Assembly (NCBI GenBank): GCA_944470555.2
Contig: OX104130.1
Coordinates: forward strand, 48,765,491 to 48,829,490
Length of the DNA: 64,000 nt
Reading direction: 5' to 3'
From: Heterobilharzia americana
Taxonomy: Eukaryota > Platyhelminthes > Trematoda > Strigeidida > Schistosomatidae
Shown: in pieces, positions 35,801-48,179 of the stretch
Numbering within the stretch: the stretch's first letter is position 1
Layout: each line of letters begins with the position of its first letter
Program-made: the position numbers and the translations under genes
The notes under the pieces: model-generated
The model's database searches: none
Seen by the model: the letters and a program-made list of their open reading frames with translations, nothing else
What the model was told of the DNA's origin: nothing

Positions 35801-38239
35801 ACCCCTTGTGTATGCACAGTATCTAGCTGACGAGTGTTACTGAAATGTACGGATTCCATAAATCTGGCATTTTTCATATTTCTTGCTTGCATTTGACTTA
35901 AACTTTCCTCAACTTTATTACGAATGATTGAGCCCAATCAATTCAATCCAGCATATTTGCTGGAAATTACAGGTATCAAAAAATAAGAAATGTTTGAAAT
36001 ATCAAAAACAAAGTTCAAATTATGTTTGAATTAGCCCAAAATATACCTAGAAGTCACAAAGGATGTGACTGTATGATACGCACGCTTATAATAGATTGAA
36101 AATGTTGAGCGAAAAAAGATTTTATAAAACGCTTCTTTTTATAAAACTTAGAAGCTGTGTCTTCAGTGGAAGTTATTTGCCCTTGGTTATATGCTACATT
36201 AAAAGTGAATTATCCTACACAAGGGTTATTATATAGTTTTATCATGGAAAGTGGAGATTCATAAGTCACTATAGAACTGTCATTTATCAATCCTGTTAAC
36301 ACTGAAAAGAAATTGATCACAAGGTATTATTGTACACATAATCCCTCAGTCTATACATGGTAGGGAACAATTGTCAAGGCTTTGACAACAGACAATTGGT
36401 TTCAGTCGACTTATCGGGTTCATTGAATGAGTTATACATGTAATTAAATAACAGCACTAAGAAAACACGGAAATACCCGAAGTGCACACGAATAACAACT
36501 GTTTCTTTCACTACCCTATGCTTCACTGCGTCATGAAAACGTCGGATGACAAAGGTTCACCTTTTACTGAAAAAATGATAAGCACTAGCCAGAAATACAT
36601 CATCCACATATATATTTACATATTTATTTACTATTTTCAGAGAAACAAGAGTTTACTAGTAAAATTGCCGATTAGTGCACTTCTAAGACGAATAGTTTAG
36701 TTAGATCATCTTGACAACACCAGCAGATAGTCCAGTGGTTGAAGCATATAATTTAGGCTGACTGTAGACATATTTTAATATTACTATTGGTACTTGTGAG
36801 ATTGTCACGGCTTACTCTTAGTGTCCTTGTTGATCAAATAGTCCGCAGAGCTCAAAGAGACGTTTTCCTATGAATAAGTTACTTCACCTAGTGTGGTTTA
36901 CGAACAGAAATATCTCTTATTGTGGCAAAATAACCAGTTTTAAGTTGAGTACGTAAGTGTTAAACACAACCAATTTGAAGTGAATACTACCATATTTCGA
37001 TAATTTCATGTTTTATGAATGAAGTGTGGACTCCATAGCAAAGATTTTTTGTTACTTAAAAAACTGAAAGGCGTTTACTACAAACTGATAACCTAATAAC
37101 CCTTATGTATTTATTAGTGCAAGATGTTAAAAAAACCTGTGGGTAAAAGGTTCTGTTGACAACTGCTAAATGTGATATGCAGAAATTACCTTCAGCTACA
37201 ACCAGACCATCCATACAGTAGTGACGTCTTTCCTTCATGTTATTGGTGTCTACAAGCATGTCATGTTCAAACATATCAACACTTGCGCAACACCTAGGTT
37301 AAGTACTTGCAAAGTAAACTACTTTTCCTAAGCATTTAGAGCGTTGTGAAAACCAGCAGATTAAAAATAAAACATTAGTCTTGAGTAAGTGGTGTTTGGA
37401 AAAGCAATTTTCTATACATATGAAATGTATGCAGTTGAGAGAACTTACAGTTTCATGTGCATATGGTTAACAAGCTTTTGTTCATACCCGTTCGAAGGGA
37501 AAAACAAGTATGATAGAAGATAATATTGACACTGGATAATATGTGATTGTTTCTTCCGATTTATATCGGTATTTTGACAGTTTTGACACGTATTTCACAT
37601 GACTGGAAAATAAGACATATTTCTGGAAGTATATGATCAAAACTACAAAAAAACTTTACAGTATTCTTATTTGTGAATCATGTGATATCGATAACTCATG
37701 TATCATGCAGTATATGTGCTTCACTATCACTCTTCCAAAGAAATGAATGCAATTATACAACTTGTTAGCATAAGGTCAACATAGAACTACAGCAAAGAAT
37801 TATCTAGTTCAAACAGTTCCAATGCGTCTACTATTTACGGAGCCTATCTCCTCTGTATACATGAATATCTTTCACAAACTTTGATAATACAAAAGTATTC
37901 GTGTAATGGTATGATAATTATGTATAATAACGTCATATAATACTTATTAGACACGAACAAGCGACAAATGTCTTAATACATTGTACCAATAATTTTCTAT
38001 AATCAATTTATTTCATTTTTCAACCTAATGCATATTTAAATCCTAATTTTTGTCTGAATTTATTTTAAGGTTCCCGGCAATGTGTATTAACATTGTGTTC
38101 TTGTTAAAAAAAACCATTGTGATGCTATTCGTTGTTCTCAAATGCAGTGTTTTGAAGTTTAAGATATTTTATAAGGTAAGTGAAAATTTTCCAAGCAAAA
38201 CTTCATATCTCACGGTAGTATTCGTCTTAAGCTGACCTT
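32801..38239. other. AT-rich DNA, no gene recognised
   Basis: About 5.4 kb without a recognisable gene. A patch at 33540-33740 with a 73-codon minus-strand frame has repeat-like composition but no match in the window. Confidence 0.5.
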
Positions 38240-38390
38240 ATTCGGAAAGACATCGAAAACCTGGGAACACTGAAGAGCTACTTCGTCCAGAAGTGGGACT
38301 TTTGAACAGTGCGCACCCAATGCCTTATCTGGGATCTAACCCAGGACCTTCAGATTTAGCGATGAACACGTTACCAGTGAGACAGTACGC
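38240..38390 (-). repeat. tRNA-derived SINE fragment, minus strand
   Basis: The reverse complement shows a tRNA-like region with CTGGTAACGTGTTCATCGC (A-box position) and GGGTTAGATCCC (B-box position, near 38333-38344). A decayed hammerhead follows (CTGTTCAAAAGTCCCACTTCTGGACGAAG in split form), then CAGTGTTCCCAGGTTTTCGA. Stem II still pairs (GTCC with GGAC), but CUGANGA is lost and GAAA reads GAAG. Confidence 0.7.
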
Positions 38391-38473
38391 AGCCCCACAG
38401 TGGAAGGAAACAGCTGTCGAGTGCTGCAAGGGTTTTAATGCTTCTTCAATTGATGTCAGTCCATGATGAATAC
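38389..38473 (+). repeat. SINE 3' fragment, plus strand
   Basis: Starting within the word ACGCAG, this holds only the hammerhead 3' half (GGAAACAGCTGTCGAGTGCTG) and the tail that ends in TTGATGTCAGTCCATGATGAAT. It lies head to head with the minus-strand SINE at 38240-38390. The GAAAC of the hammerhead core is kept. Confidence 0.65.
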
Positions 38474-39599
38474 CTCCATAAAATCAATAAAATACCATAA
38501 ACCCTCAGGCTGTAAAATCTAAACATGTGTGATCACTGCCTATCACATACAAAATGTTAACCCATAAAAAACGTTTTTTTTCCGTTTTCTAATATCCGTA
38601 ACTTTGGTGACATATATAAGTAATTAAAATATTCACATGCACAAAACGCAAGCAATATTTTTAATAAACTCCCTCGTTTTGTTACTTTTGGCATGCTTTT
38701 CAAACATTTTTCACGCCTTATTTCGTGCAACATAAAAACCTATATAGGTGTGAACATTTGAGCGACAGCACTCAGATTCCACCTCGAGGTGTTTACCATT
38801 TTCCTCAAAAACCAAGAAAAGCGGTAAAACTATATATTTTCACATTAGTAATTCGACAAGTCCATGAATGATCAGACTTTTCGAAATATGTAGCACTAAT
38901 GCATTACATGTTCGCGATAATTTTTTTCCCATTGCGCTGTTTAAATATTGGTCTCATACGGAATTACCTTTACACAAAATGCAACAGTATTTATAAGTTT
39001 TCAATGGCTAGGTTTATTTTAGACCTTTTTAAAACTAAAAACTTCACCATTTGATCTAATAAGTTATTTATATATCTAGTTATCTGATTTACTAAACATT
39101 AGGTTTGAGAGGTCAAGAATACAAGCTGGTGCCTGTGGTTTTTAGAGGATCTCGACGGAAATCATTGCATACCTTGAAGATCAATACCTGGAAGAATATT
39201 TTTTTAAATGTCGTGCACGCACCGAAATTTAAAAAGCAAGACATTCAGGTTCTTTAGTTGGAATGTACAATGTCTAAGCATCTATCATTGATTAACTTAA
39301 ATATAATGGCCAACTGAATACCTGAAGTTAGCCTTTTTCATGGTTTTCCGAGAAACGTAATCATCAGACTATGTCCTTTGACAAATTTAACTAGTGAACA
39401 ACATTATGAACAGGATGGCGGGGATCCGTTTTAGTTCAGAGTTTCTCACCAGTTGCATATAGCGTGAAAATATTTCGACGTCCATTCATGCGAAATTGTT
39501 GCAAACTGGAATCAGTCTGATAGAAAATTATGGATTTTAACCAAGGCTCACACTGCTACAACTTAACTGACGACACACGTATTGAGCGAGCAGATAGTT
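38474..39599. other. AT-rich DNA, no gene recognised
   Basis: Nothing recognisable. Confidence 0.5.
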
Positions 39600-39722
39600 A
39601 AGCACGTTCAGTAACTAAATGCAGGAATTTCTGCTGAGAGGTCCCACACTGGAACGAAGCAGCTATTCAGTGCTTCCTGGCTTCCAATGTTCTTCCAACT
39701 GATGTCAATCCCTAATGAATAT
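39600..39722 (+). repeat. SINE fragment with decayed hammerhead core
   Basis: CTGCTGAGAGGTCCCACACT at 39631-39650, then GGAACGAAGCAGCTATTCAG and CAACTGATGTCAATC, match the second half of the SINE family. The core CUGANGA reads CTGAGAG and GAAA reads GAAG. The tRNA-like part upstream is unrecognisable. Confidence 0.68.
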
Positions 39723-42700
39723 CAACTATTATTTGTGTCAGTGAAAAAGTATATTGTCTGTTTGACGGTGTACAATTAGCCATAGATCTGGCCTACACTT
39801 ATTCAGATTATTAACCCATATAATTTTGCACAATGTTGTGGGAAAACTGCTCGCTTTTTATGTTCTACGTTGGACTGACACAAGAAAACCTAATGACGCA
39901 TGAAGCTGTTAGATTAGACAAATGACGGACGATTTATTCATTTAATTGAAATCTGCAAATATTAATTAGCTATCTCTTGCTTTCATTGAAATCTAAATGT
40001 ATAATCTCCCATGTAATTTTATTCTGAAGGTCATTTAGGCATATTGTAAAGTTTATTCATCTAGTCAATAACACTTTTCTATATTTAGGAGGTCTATTCA
40101 CGAAGAAATGTACTGATTCTAACTGTTTTAATGAATTCCTAAGGTTATTTGACCTAATAACCTATGTATGCACGTCTGTATAGTGCGCCAGGTAGTTAAA
40201 TATTGCCTACCAAAACTGCCTGTCCATCTTAGTAACTACACCATATAACCCAATTATCATGTCTTCGGAATTCCAGCTGGGTTTCGAATGATAGTTTGTC
40301 TTCTTATTTCATTTCGCTGTTTACAGTCTGTAAACAGAAAAATAATATTGTCATTGTTTTGAACTTTTATATAATGTTTTGAATATTTGGATGATATTCT
40401 TCTTGTCTGCTTAGTTCTTCAAATGTGAAAGTAAAAACAGAACACTGAAATTTTCAAGACATATCCAGAATTAAAATACTTATAAATTTCAAAAATATTG
40501 ACTGACTGTGCAGTAAAGGAAATTGGCAATGCTTTACCACATGAAATTCAGCATCAATCCTGGCAGTGCATAAATTGTTACCACAGAGATTTCGATCACA
40601 ATTTAATTTTTTTATTCGGTTGTTAGGCAGAGACGTATATTCACGAATGAATGTTGTTTAATATAACTTACTTCACAATTCTCGTTCAATAACTTCGTTC
40701 TTCAGAAGTTCAGAAATAATGGCTAGCAAGACCTTATGGGATTATTATCGATGACTTAAATTTTACTGATAACGAATCCTCAGCAAAAGGTTTCAGAAGA
40801 TGGAAATAGAAGGTATTTTAAAACGTTACTCAACTGTTTATAAGACTTAGCACATGAAAAGAGTTTTGCAGTTAGTCAACAGATCCAATGTCAGATGGAT
40901 GAACCTCTCTCAGGATATCAGTGTTGTTTATTTCTTCTAGATATGAATAGACAGTATCCTAAAGGTTAATAACAAAACCCACATTTATACATGTTACGCC
41001 CAACACATGCAACTAAGGCGAATCAACCCGACCGTCAACCATTCAACTGAAAAAAAAAGACTAACAAACAACGAGTAGAGACTACACATATGAAGCCTAC
41101 TGGTAAATGTGCGAATAAATATTGATAAAATATTCCAACCGTTTATATGATCACGGGCAGTAATTTTGCTTGAAGTATTACCAAAATTAAAACTTATTGG
41201 TGTGTAAACTCTGCGATCTAAGTTTCTGATCCACTATTGCTCATCCCAAGGTTATATATGCAGTCATTGGGAAGAACTATGTTCTTTCAGGAACTGGAAA
41301 ATACTTGGTCTGTGACAAGTTGAGTCTTTTTAACTTCCAGAATATTATTGTTAGATCAACTGGGATTTTGTTACTCACATAATCAGTCGTTAAAAACGAT
41401 TTCACCATTTTCATAATGAAGTATGCTGGTGACTTCTTTACATCTGAAACTAAAAACAAATGTCTATACAATAATTATGTGTTTGCGGAAGTTAAAGTAA
41501 GATTTCAAGTATCTAAAGATTATCGTAACAATAATAAAAAGTGACAATCTGGATAAAGAACATTTTTTTTAATAAATTCTCAAGACATTATCGCTATATA
41601 CCTTATAGTGTATATTAATGTATAAAACAAGCGACAATATATCAAACGTCGATATTTTCAACAACAGATGATTACTCATTTCGAAATTTCAGCGACATAT
41701 ATATCATGAAATGAAATGCAGATATAGACTGAAGATTGCAACACGGAATCATTCACCTTTTATGTTCCCTTCAGGTATGTTTTGATGTCAAAATTTGCTT
41801 TCAGTAATTCGAATATATATAAATATATATGTGTATCACAATTGTCTATGCATCTTAATGCTTAGTTTAGATCGTATCCTATATAAAACACTGAAATTGA
41901 ACAATGATTAATGTCCTTTCAATTTTGTAAGCAAAATTATATGTATATGGCTAGGATGGGGGTTGCGAATGAAATTACGTGACTATTTGTTAGGTAAAAT
42001 TTCTTGTAACTAGCTTAAAAAGACACTAATTACAGTAGAAATTCCTTGGCTGGAGATAAAATAGGAAAAGAATTGCATGACACTGAACAACATAGTGACT
42101 AACAATGAAGATTCGACCGGAACAGAAGTCGAAAGTAGGGTAATAGGGGATTTCTTAAAATGTCAGTGTCATGACACTCATTTATTGAACCTGTTCTATG
42201 ATGCATATTTTTTCGTTACCTTTTATTCTAGGACTATAACGATTTGGATGTATTACTTAATCTTAACTTCCATTTAGGGAAAATATTCTCAGCTTGTCGT
42301 TCACAAAAACAGATAACAACACCTACGATGAGCGAATAATTAAGTTTATACAAAACCTCTCATCTTTTTGTTTATTTGTACCGCAACGTGGTTCATTTTT
42401 TTGTTTGGTTTCTATTGCACTTAACTTTTGTTTGAATCTTTTGTAACTAAATAGTACGCAAACTTTTGGTCACATCTTTCTTACTGATCTGCACTTACTA
42501 GAATCAGTTTTTCACGAGAGTCACATCAGTAAAACGAGATCTGTCACGAATTACTGTTTTGGTTTATTGAGTAAATGTCTGTCGAAAACATAGAAATATG
42601 GGGTAGTATATAATAATGATGAAATAATCAATCTACATTGACGTTTTGAGCTTTTTGATCTGAATTAAACATAAGTAGTCTGGAAGGATTTTCAGTAACT

Positions 42701-42943
42701 AAAATACCATTTAAATATTTATTATGAACATCTAGTAAATACCTTTTTTACCCAGCAATGTGAGTGCTGCTGCACATCATTAAACCACATTATTTTCGGT
42801 ATGCATTATTCAGTTACCTTAAAAGAAAGACATAGAATCTGCTTCCAATCTCACACAAAAGTGCACTGGTTCAAGTTGACACATATCACAGTAGCAAAGA
42901 AAAACAGTTGGAAGACGTAATAGTGATGTTTAGGCAGATAAAG
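39723..42943. other. AT-rich DNA, no gene recognised
   Basis: Nothing recognisable in about 3.2 kb. Short AT dinucleotide runs occur near 41820. Confidence 0.5.
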
Positions 42944-43157
42944 TTGTTATTCATCGTAGACTGACGTCAGTTGGGGAAAAAAAGGAAACTTGGTATCACT
43001 GGATAGCTGTTTTGACCTAGTTTGAGTTCCTCAGCAGTGCGCTCCCACGATACCTCCAGAGATCGAACCCGCTACCTTCAGTTTCCGGGGCCACCAAATT
43101 ACAGTTGAGCCACTGGGTCAGAATCCAGGGATCCATATTTCCAACTTCTGTTGGCTG
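42944..43157 (-). repeat. tRNA-derived SINE, nearly complete, minus strand
   Basis: The reverse complement starts GTCAGCCAACAGAAGTTGG, then has an A-box-like CCAGTGGCTCAACTG, a clear B box GGGTTCGATCTC (about 43064-43075), a hammerhead-like CTGCTGAGGAACTC, CAGCTATCCAGTG, and ends CGATGAATAAC at about 42944. CUGAGGA is kept, but stem II is disrupted and GAAA reads CAAA. Family identity with the schistosome Sm-alpha SINEs, whose hammerhead ribozyme is documented, is inferred from this layout. Confidence 0.78.
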
Positions 43158-43362
43158 ACGATATAGCGCAGCCGCCCAATGTCATCGTTGAGTAAATGTC
43201 CGCACGACCATCACGCTTTGCCCCCACCGGTCGCGGGTTAGGTCCCTCGCGAGGTCATGGTAGCGCACTGCTGAATAGACCCACACTAGGAAGAAAAATA
43301 TGTCCAGTGCTTCCAGGTTTCCTTTGTTCCTCCAACTGATGTCAATCTACGATGAATAACAA
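43145..43362 (+). repeat. tRNA-derived SINE, nearly complete, plus strand
   Basis: It begins at GTTGGCTGAC, sharing bases with the head of the minus-strand copy. It has a B-box-like GCGGGTTAGGTCCC (43227-43240) and a hammerhead-like CTGAATAGACCCACACTAGG ending in GAAA at about 43295. It then reads GTCCAGTGCTTCCAGG and ends CGATGAATAAC near 43361. With the minus-strand copy it forms a head-to-head pair whose outer ends are CGATGAATAAC on both sides. Confidence 0.78.
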
Positions 43363-43600
43363 ATTGAAATATTTCCAAATACCCACAACTCACTCAAGAT
43401 AAAGTTGTGTGAGACAGGTGAAGATAAGTGAAAATGTTGAAGCTTTGGATGACGTCAGAAAGTGGATACATTTACACTACTACCATGTTGACGTAGGTGG
43501 TTCCTGAACATGCAGTTAATATATCAAAGCCACTTCAAATGATGCAGACTTTCAAACTCTTTAGTTGGCTTGCATAACTTCCTAAGTATCCTTCGCCAGG
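43363..43600. other. Spacer between SINE pair and family-2 fragment
   Basis: Part of it may be family-2 sequence beyond the duplicated block, since the neighbouring 43585-43600 still resembles 54996-55010 loosely. Confidence 0.4.
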
Positions 43601-44451
43601 CCTCATCATTGTTCGCCTAGTGATTCCATCTAAACGCTAGCAATGCTACAAATATACACGTAGTTAAAACCCTAAAACCGATTCGTGTCTCCTACTTTCA
43701 ACGGCCATGCCAAACAGCCGTGCAACTGGACAGAACCGACTGCAACGCAGTATAATCGTCCTTCGATAGATAGCCGCATATCTCGCCAACGCCATGGGTG
43801 AAGCAAGTTGACAAATGCAAAATGGACCTTCTGTATTCAAACTGGGATGTCGTCAGCAAGCAGCCTGTTCGGGCTGGTACACCTCCTCATGTAAGTGAAG
43901 TGGTCGACACATTCCACCAATTCACTACCCGTCATTAAGCTGGGAGTGGTTGCACACCAGTTCTGCGACATCATCTTACATTTGACAGGTGCCAGCGAGA
44001 CGCATGCCAAACATACTCAGATTTCTGATGAAGGCGTTCAGGAAACCCTGTATTTCACCAGCGTCTTCAGCTAGTAGGACAATATCGTGTGCATGTTACA
44101 AGTCAACTAGATGACCTCCAGGGATTACGTCGATCCCTGTGAATTCAGACGTATCTGAAGTTATGTCCATTGGTACATCGATGATGCAGGAACGGTGACA
44201 GTTGACATCTCAGCCGGACACGACTAGTTGTTATAAACTCACTTGAAAACTCTCCACAACCTCTACATGGCTGTGTGAGTTCGAGTGGGGAGACTTGATA
44301 AGCGTTATAAAGTAGCTTGGTACTCTCCTCACAGTTAGACAGAGCCATAACACCTCACAGTCAACAGAGTTAAATGCCGCCTCCATGTCAAGAAATTTGA
44401 GAAGTGTTGGTGGCTGGTGTGTGTGCCTGTGTTCCAGAACCTGTCAGAGGG
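43601..44451 (-). mobile_element. Family-2 RTE-like retrotransposon fragment, inverted twin of 54145-54995
   Basis: Positions in the two copies always sum to 98596 over 851 bp and no difference was found on reading them. Read on the minus strand it encodes an RT relic: MEAAFNSVDCEVLW (motif A region), FSSEFITTSRVRLRCQLSPFL (motif B, normally GVRQGCPLSPFL), FTGIDVIPGGHLVDL, HAHDIVLLAEDAG (motif C, normally YADDIVLL) and MFGMRLAG. YADD has become HAHD, so the enzyme was dead before the duplication. It differs in sequence from the RTE copies 1 to 6. Both ends fall inside the element, not at natural termini. An antisense-free 67-codon frame lies at 44348-44145. Confidence 0.85.
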
Positions 44452-45318
44452 TGAAAATGTGATAGATTTACCCTCATTTGTTTTCTAAAACCGCTTGATT
44501 TCAAAGAATTTGGTGGCCTAGAGCTAAGTATTCTTTTAAATAAGCAGTGATGTATTTGAGCCACACATAATCCTTTAGTTGTATCTTGCAATAAGGGAAC
44601 TTCCTATCTGATGATAATTATTACTCTGAAGATTCCAGATCGTTTTTTGTTATCTTCACCATAGTAATAATTTTCCTGAGTAGATTAAGGTTATCAGCTA
44701 TATTTTGTCAGACTGACTTCTTTCGGAAAATGAATTCCCCTCTTGCTTGAGAATGATGGGTGAAGTGGACAAAAATCCTTCAGTACAGTAAGAAAAATCC
44801 AGGATCATCTGAAAACTGAATTTAATAACAGCCATGAACCCACTTTTATAACAAACTGACTCGAAGCGCAAACCATGGATGGCAAGCATCAGGAAAGAAA
44901 GGTGGAAATTTGGTTGGATAACACGTAACTTGGACCTATTTATAAGTGGATCTCATAATAAGCCATGGGAATACTTGGTTCATAACTTGACCGTGGTTTT
45001 TCTTATTTTCATACTGTAACCAGGATTTTCATTAACTTCAGTGATAACTAGTTTACTTGAAAGTACTTTTTATTGTTTAGAACATTTGCGGCTGGCAAAT
45101 CAGGTGCATAACTATACCTTTTTTAGGTTTGGAATCCTGTCAACCTACGTTTCTAGTGTGTCTATCATCTTTTCAAGGTTTCTTTGAAATTCGGTTTAAA
45201 AGGTAGATATAGTTGTAGTGCTGGTTTATAAAGAATTAACTTACTTTACTTTCCATAAATCGGCTGTAAGAGATACGCCATAAGTTATTACATAAGACGG
45301 GTCTTGTTCAAAAGCTGT
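44452..45318. other. AT-rich DNA, no gene recognised
   Basis: Nothing recognisable between the family-2 fragment and the Penelope-like insertion. Confidence 0.5.
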
Positions 45319-45331
45319 TTATTACCAGCAT
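45319..45331. repeat. Target-site duplication, left, of Penelope-like insertion
   Basis: TTATTACCAGCAT recurs exactly at 46453-46465, flanking the element at 45332-46452. Confidence 0.85.
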
Positions 45332-45702
45332 CAAGAACAAGGTTTTCAGAGAAGAGACTCTTTTCAACGAATTTATTTTCAAGCTGTACAATCGTATATA
45401 TATGATATTTGAAAAAATTATATCCCGTGGGGAAAACTAAACACTATGTGGTGATGACAATAATAATAGAACGGATGATGACACAGGCATTTATGATTAT
45501 AATAACAACTGAAGTGCGATGATAACAAATAGGTTATGTAATATATGGAGTGGTACATAGAGAGTATATAACTCAGAAGGGGGTGAAAAAAACTGTTGAA
45601 AATGGTAAATCGATTAGGTATTATGTAATGGCATTGGACAAGTTGGACAAGATGAAGACAATGTTTCCTAAAAGGATTAAGACAATTAAGTGAAATAACA
45701 CC
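45329..45702 (+). repeat. Left inverted arm of the Penelope-like insertion
   Basis: It pairs with 46059-46432. Only a few differences were seen, near the outer end (GGTTTTCAGAGAAG against GATATTCAGCGAAG) and near the inner end (ATAACACC against ACAACACC). The inner end codes for RQCFLKGLRQLSEITP in the element's frame. Confidence 0.92.
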
Positions 45703-45925
45703 TGCTTGGTTTTATAAAGGTGAAAGAAAGTCTATTAGAAGTTCGGTTCTAGAACATTTGATTGACTTCCATCACACAACAAATCCAGACGATGACTTTG
45801 AAATTATTTATCAAATTCGCCCAAACCTCCCACGTTCTCTTCTTTTTCAACTCCTTAAAACAGCGGAGGCTTTAGATATTCATGAACTAAGACCTGATCT
45901 GTATGTACAAAATAAGTATGTGTAG
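45656..45925 (+). pseudogene. Penelope-like element GIY-YIG endonuclease, C-terminal coding end
   Basis: An 89-codon frame without an ATG, opened after a TGA at 45653-45655 and closed by TAG at 45923-45925. It reads KGLRQLSEITPAWFYKGE, then KSIRSSVLEHLIDFHHTTN, DDDFEIIYQIRPNLPRSLLF, LLKTAEALDIHELRPDLYV and ends QNKYV. The order matches PLE endonuclease ends: L-x-x-R-x-x-E-H, then SSxLxHLxDTGH, then F-x-V-I-Y, then L-R-x-x-E-A-x-A-I, then P-x-L-C-V-Q-K. The GIY and YIG motifs are not visible because the copy is cut upstream. Catalytic competence is therefore excluded. The assignment is from recalled family patterns. Confidence 0.75.
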
Positions 45926-46058
45926 TCACTGTCTTTATCATGGCTATGAGATTTTCCCATCCCATCAGCTCCCCCTCCCACTTTGTTAATTTAACCTTTG
46001 TATCCTTCCCTTATCACTATTATTGTTATTACAATCGCCTTCACTTTAACTAGTTTCC
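45926..46058 (+). other. 3' UTR of the Penelope-like element
   Basis: A pyrimidine-rich 133-bp stretch between the TAG stop and the inverted right arm. It contains runs such as CATCAGCTCCCCCTCCCAC and has no frame of note. Confidence 0.6.
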
Positions 46059-46432
46059 GGTGTTGTTTCACTTAATTGTCTTAATCCTTTTAGGAAACAT
46101 TGTCTTCATCTTGTCCAACTTGTCCAATGCCATTACATAATACCTAATCGATTTACCATTTTCAACAGTTTTTTTCACCCCCTTCTGAGTTATATACTCT
46201 CTATGTACCACTCCATATATTACATAACCTATTTGTTATCATCGCACTTCAGTTGTTATTATAATCATAAATGCCTGTGTCATCATCCGTTCTATTATTA
46301 TTGTCATCACCACATAGTGTTTAGTTTTCCCCACGGGATATAATTTTTTCAAATATCATATATATACGATTGTACAGCTTGAAAATAAATTCGTTGAAAA
46401 GAGTCTCTTCGCTGAATATCTTGTTCTTGATG
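46059..46432 (-). repeat. Right inverted arm of the Penelope-like insertion
   Basis: Reverse complement of 45329-45702. It is followed by about 20 bases of element tail (TGTTACAATGGGGATTATTA) before the right target duplication. Confidence 0.92.
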
Positions 46433-46452
46433 TTACAATGGGGATTATTAAA

Positions 46453-46465
46453 TTATTACCAGCAT
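46453..46465. repeat. Target-site duplication, right, of Penelope-like insertion
   Basis: Second exact copy of TTATTACCAGCAT. Confidence 0.85.
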
Positions 46466-48179
46466 GTCTACTTGGTTGCCTAATATAGCATCATAATTTA
46501 TTAAACTTAAGCGACTAGCATAGAGAACTTCATTTCAATTACTGACACTTAGACACAACTTATAATTTGGAACTTTAGGTCTCAAATGATGTTTATAACT
46601 GGATGACCAAGATATCTGGACTACTCAAAATAAGTTCCTTGTTACAGAGTGATGTGCACTCAGTGCATATAGTTTTGTTGATTTAACGATAGTAATATTT
46701 TCTTTGAAATCTGACTCAATGAAAATTTTAGTGAAACCTTTAGTTGGTAGAATAACCAACTTCATCATAAGCATTTTATGCATTGCTTCATTTTTGCTGA
46801 CAGTAATTCAAACAGGTATAAAATCCGGCTTCCATACTTGGTTGTTTTGCCATGGTTCTTAACTGTAGTGCAATAATCCATAACGCTTCTAGAAGGTCTG
46901 CATCTTTAAGTCCATCTGATAAGCCTAAATGATTGTAGTTGAACGAAAATTCATAGTTCATATGATGCATTCATAAACTGAACGATAGCTGCTATTGTTA
47001 AATTTTTTGTGTAAATAAAAAGAGAGAATCCTTCCTAATAACTTTAATATGATTTAAGTCAAAGTCAAACAAGCTATTTGTTGTTTATTTGTGTTGAAAA
47101 CAGTTAAGGTATTCTTTCATAACAACCAAAGATTTTCGAATCATTTTACAAGTGTGATACACCTGTGAGCCTGTTGCTTTTTCAAACCGAATTCCTGTAT
47201 GAACTTAGGCATTATTCGTTAAGGAGTACACATTGGTAATCAATATTCTAAAGGATAACCAGTAGTTCAAAAATCTAGTAGTTTTTGCCATTTTCATTGG
47301 AAGTGAGTTTGAAAGGGAATATTTCATTAACTCTGTTAAACTACAGCAAAGATCAAGACGCAAGTTGACCCAACTTCTGTATATTTTAACATTATTCTAT
47401 CCTGGTTTTAGTTAATTATCTAACATTAAATGCACAATAACACTGCCTTATTTTCTATCAGGAGAGAAAGTGATCTTAAAAATATTCAAACTAAGTAATT
47501 AAAGTGGGTTGAGGAGAAAGTGTTGTATGAGCATAATCATGCAATGTACCCTCTTACAGACTTAATAAATTCGTTAATTTCGTTGACTATTCATTTTGTT
47601 TCAAAGCTCATGAAAAGATTAATTGAAGCTTCTTACTTTTTATCACAGGGGTCAACAAAGTATCAAATACTCACTCTTAAAAAATAGTATGTATGTGTGT
47701 TGTAGAAACTAAAAATAAGTGATATACAGTATCTCGGGTGCTGTAATGCCATAGGAAAACATCAAAAATAATTGTGTGAAGCATATATTCCGAGATTTTC
47801 TGGCTATCACGAAAACGTTTATGATACGGCCTCAATGTTGCAATCAAGAACCAATTTCCGTTCTTACAATGTGTATATATAAATCCAGAAAAGTGACCTG
47901 GACAAATGAGTTGACACTTTGGCTAATATTCCATTAAAATGTTAACTTAATGTGAATGCGCTTTCACAGTACTACAGCAAAGTGAAATTTTGAGTAATTT
48001 GACAGACTGTGAAAACGTCTAAAGATTTCTGTTGAATAGCAAGTGCATGTGTGACAAAAAACATTATATTCATAAAACAACACTGCTTGTGATGCACAAG
48101 TTTATAATCTCAAAATAATCCTATGCTCGATTTGATAAGAAAACAAAACAACGTCGGCTAGTAAAAACATTCACGAAAA
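46466..48179. other. AT-rich DNA, no gene recognised
   Basis: Nothing recognisable. The start of the RTE copy to the right is placed near 48180 by similarity to copy 3, so the boundary is approximate. Confidence 0.5.

Larger units (their letters stand above)
45332..46452 (+). mobile_element. Penelope-like element insertion with inverted terminal arms
   Basis: An 1121-bp insertion between exact 13-bp target duplications. It consists of a 374-bp arm (45329-45702), a 356-bp centre that carries the C-terminal part of a GIY-YIG endonuclease and its 3' UTR, and an inverted copy of the arm (46059-46432). Paired arm positions always sum to 91761. The outermost three arm bases lie in the target duplication. 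PLEs are known to carry LTR-like repeats in direct or inverted order and to be 5' truncated, and this architecture fits that. Unusually, the arms include the first codons of the preserved endonuclease segment. The reverse transcriptase is absent, so the copy is non-autonomous. Confidence 0.8.
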
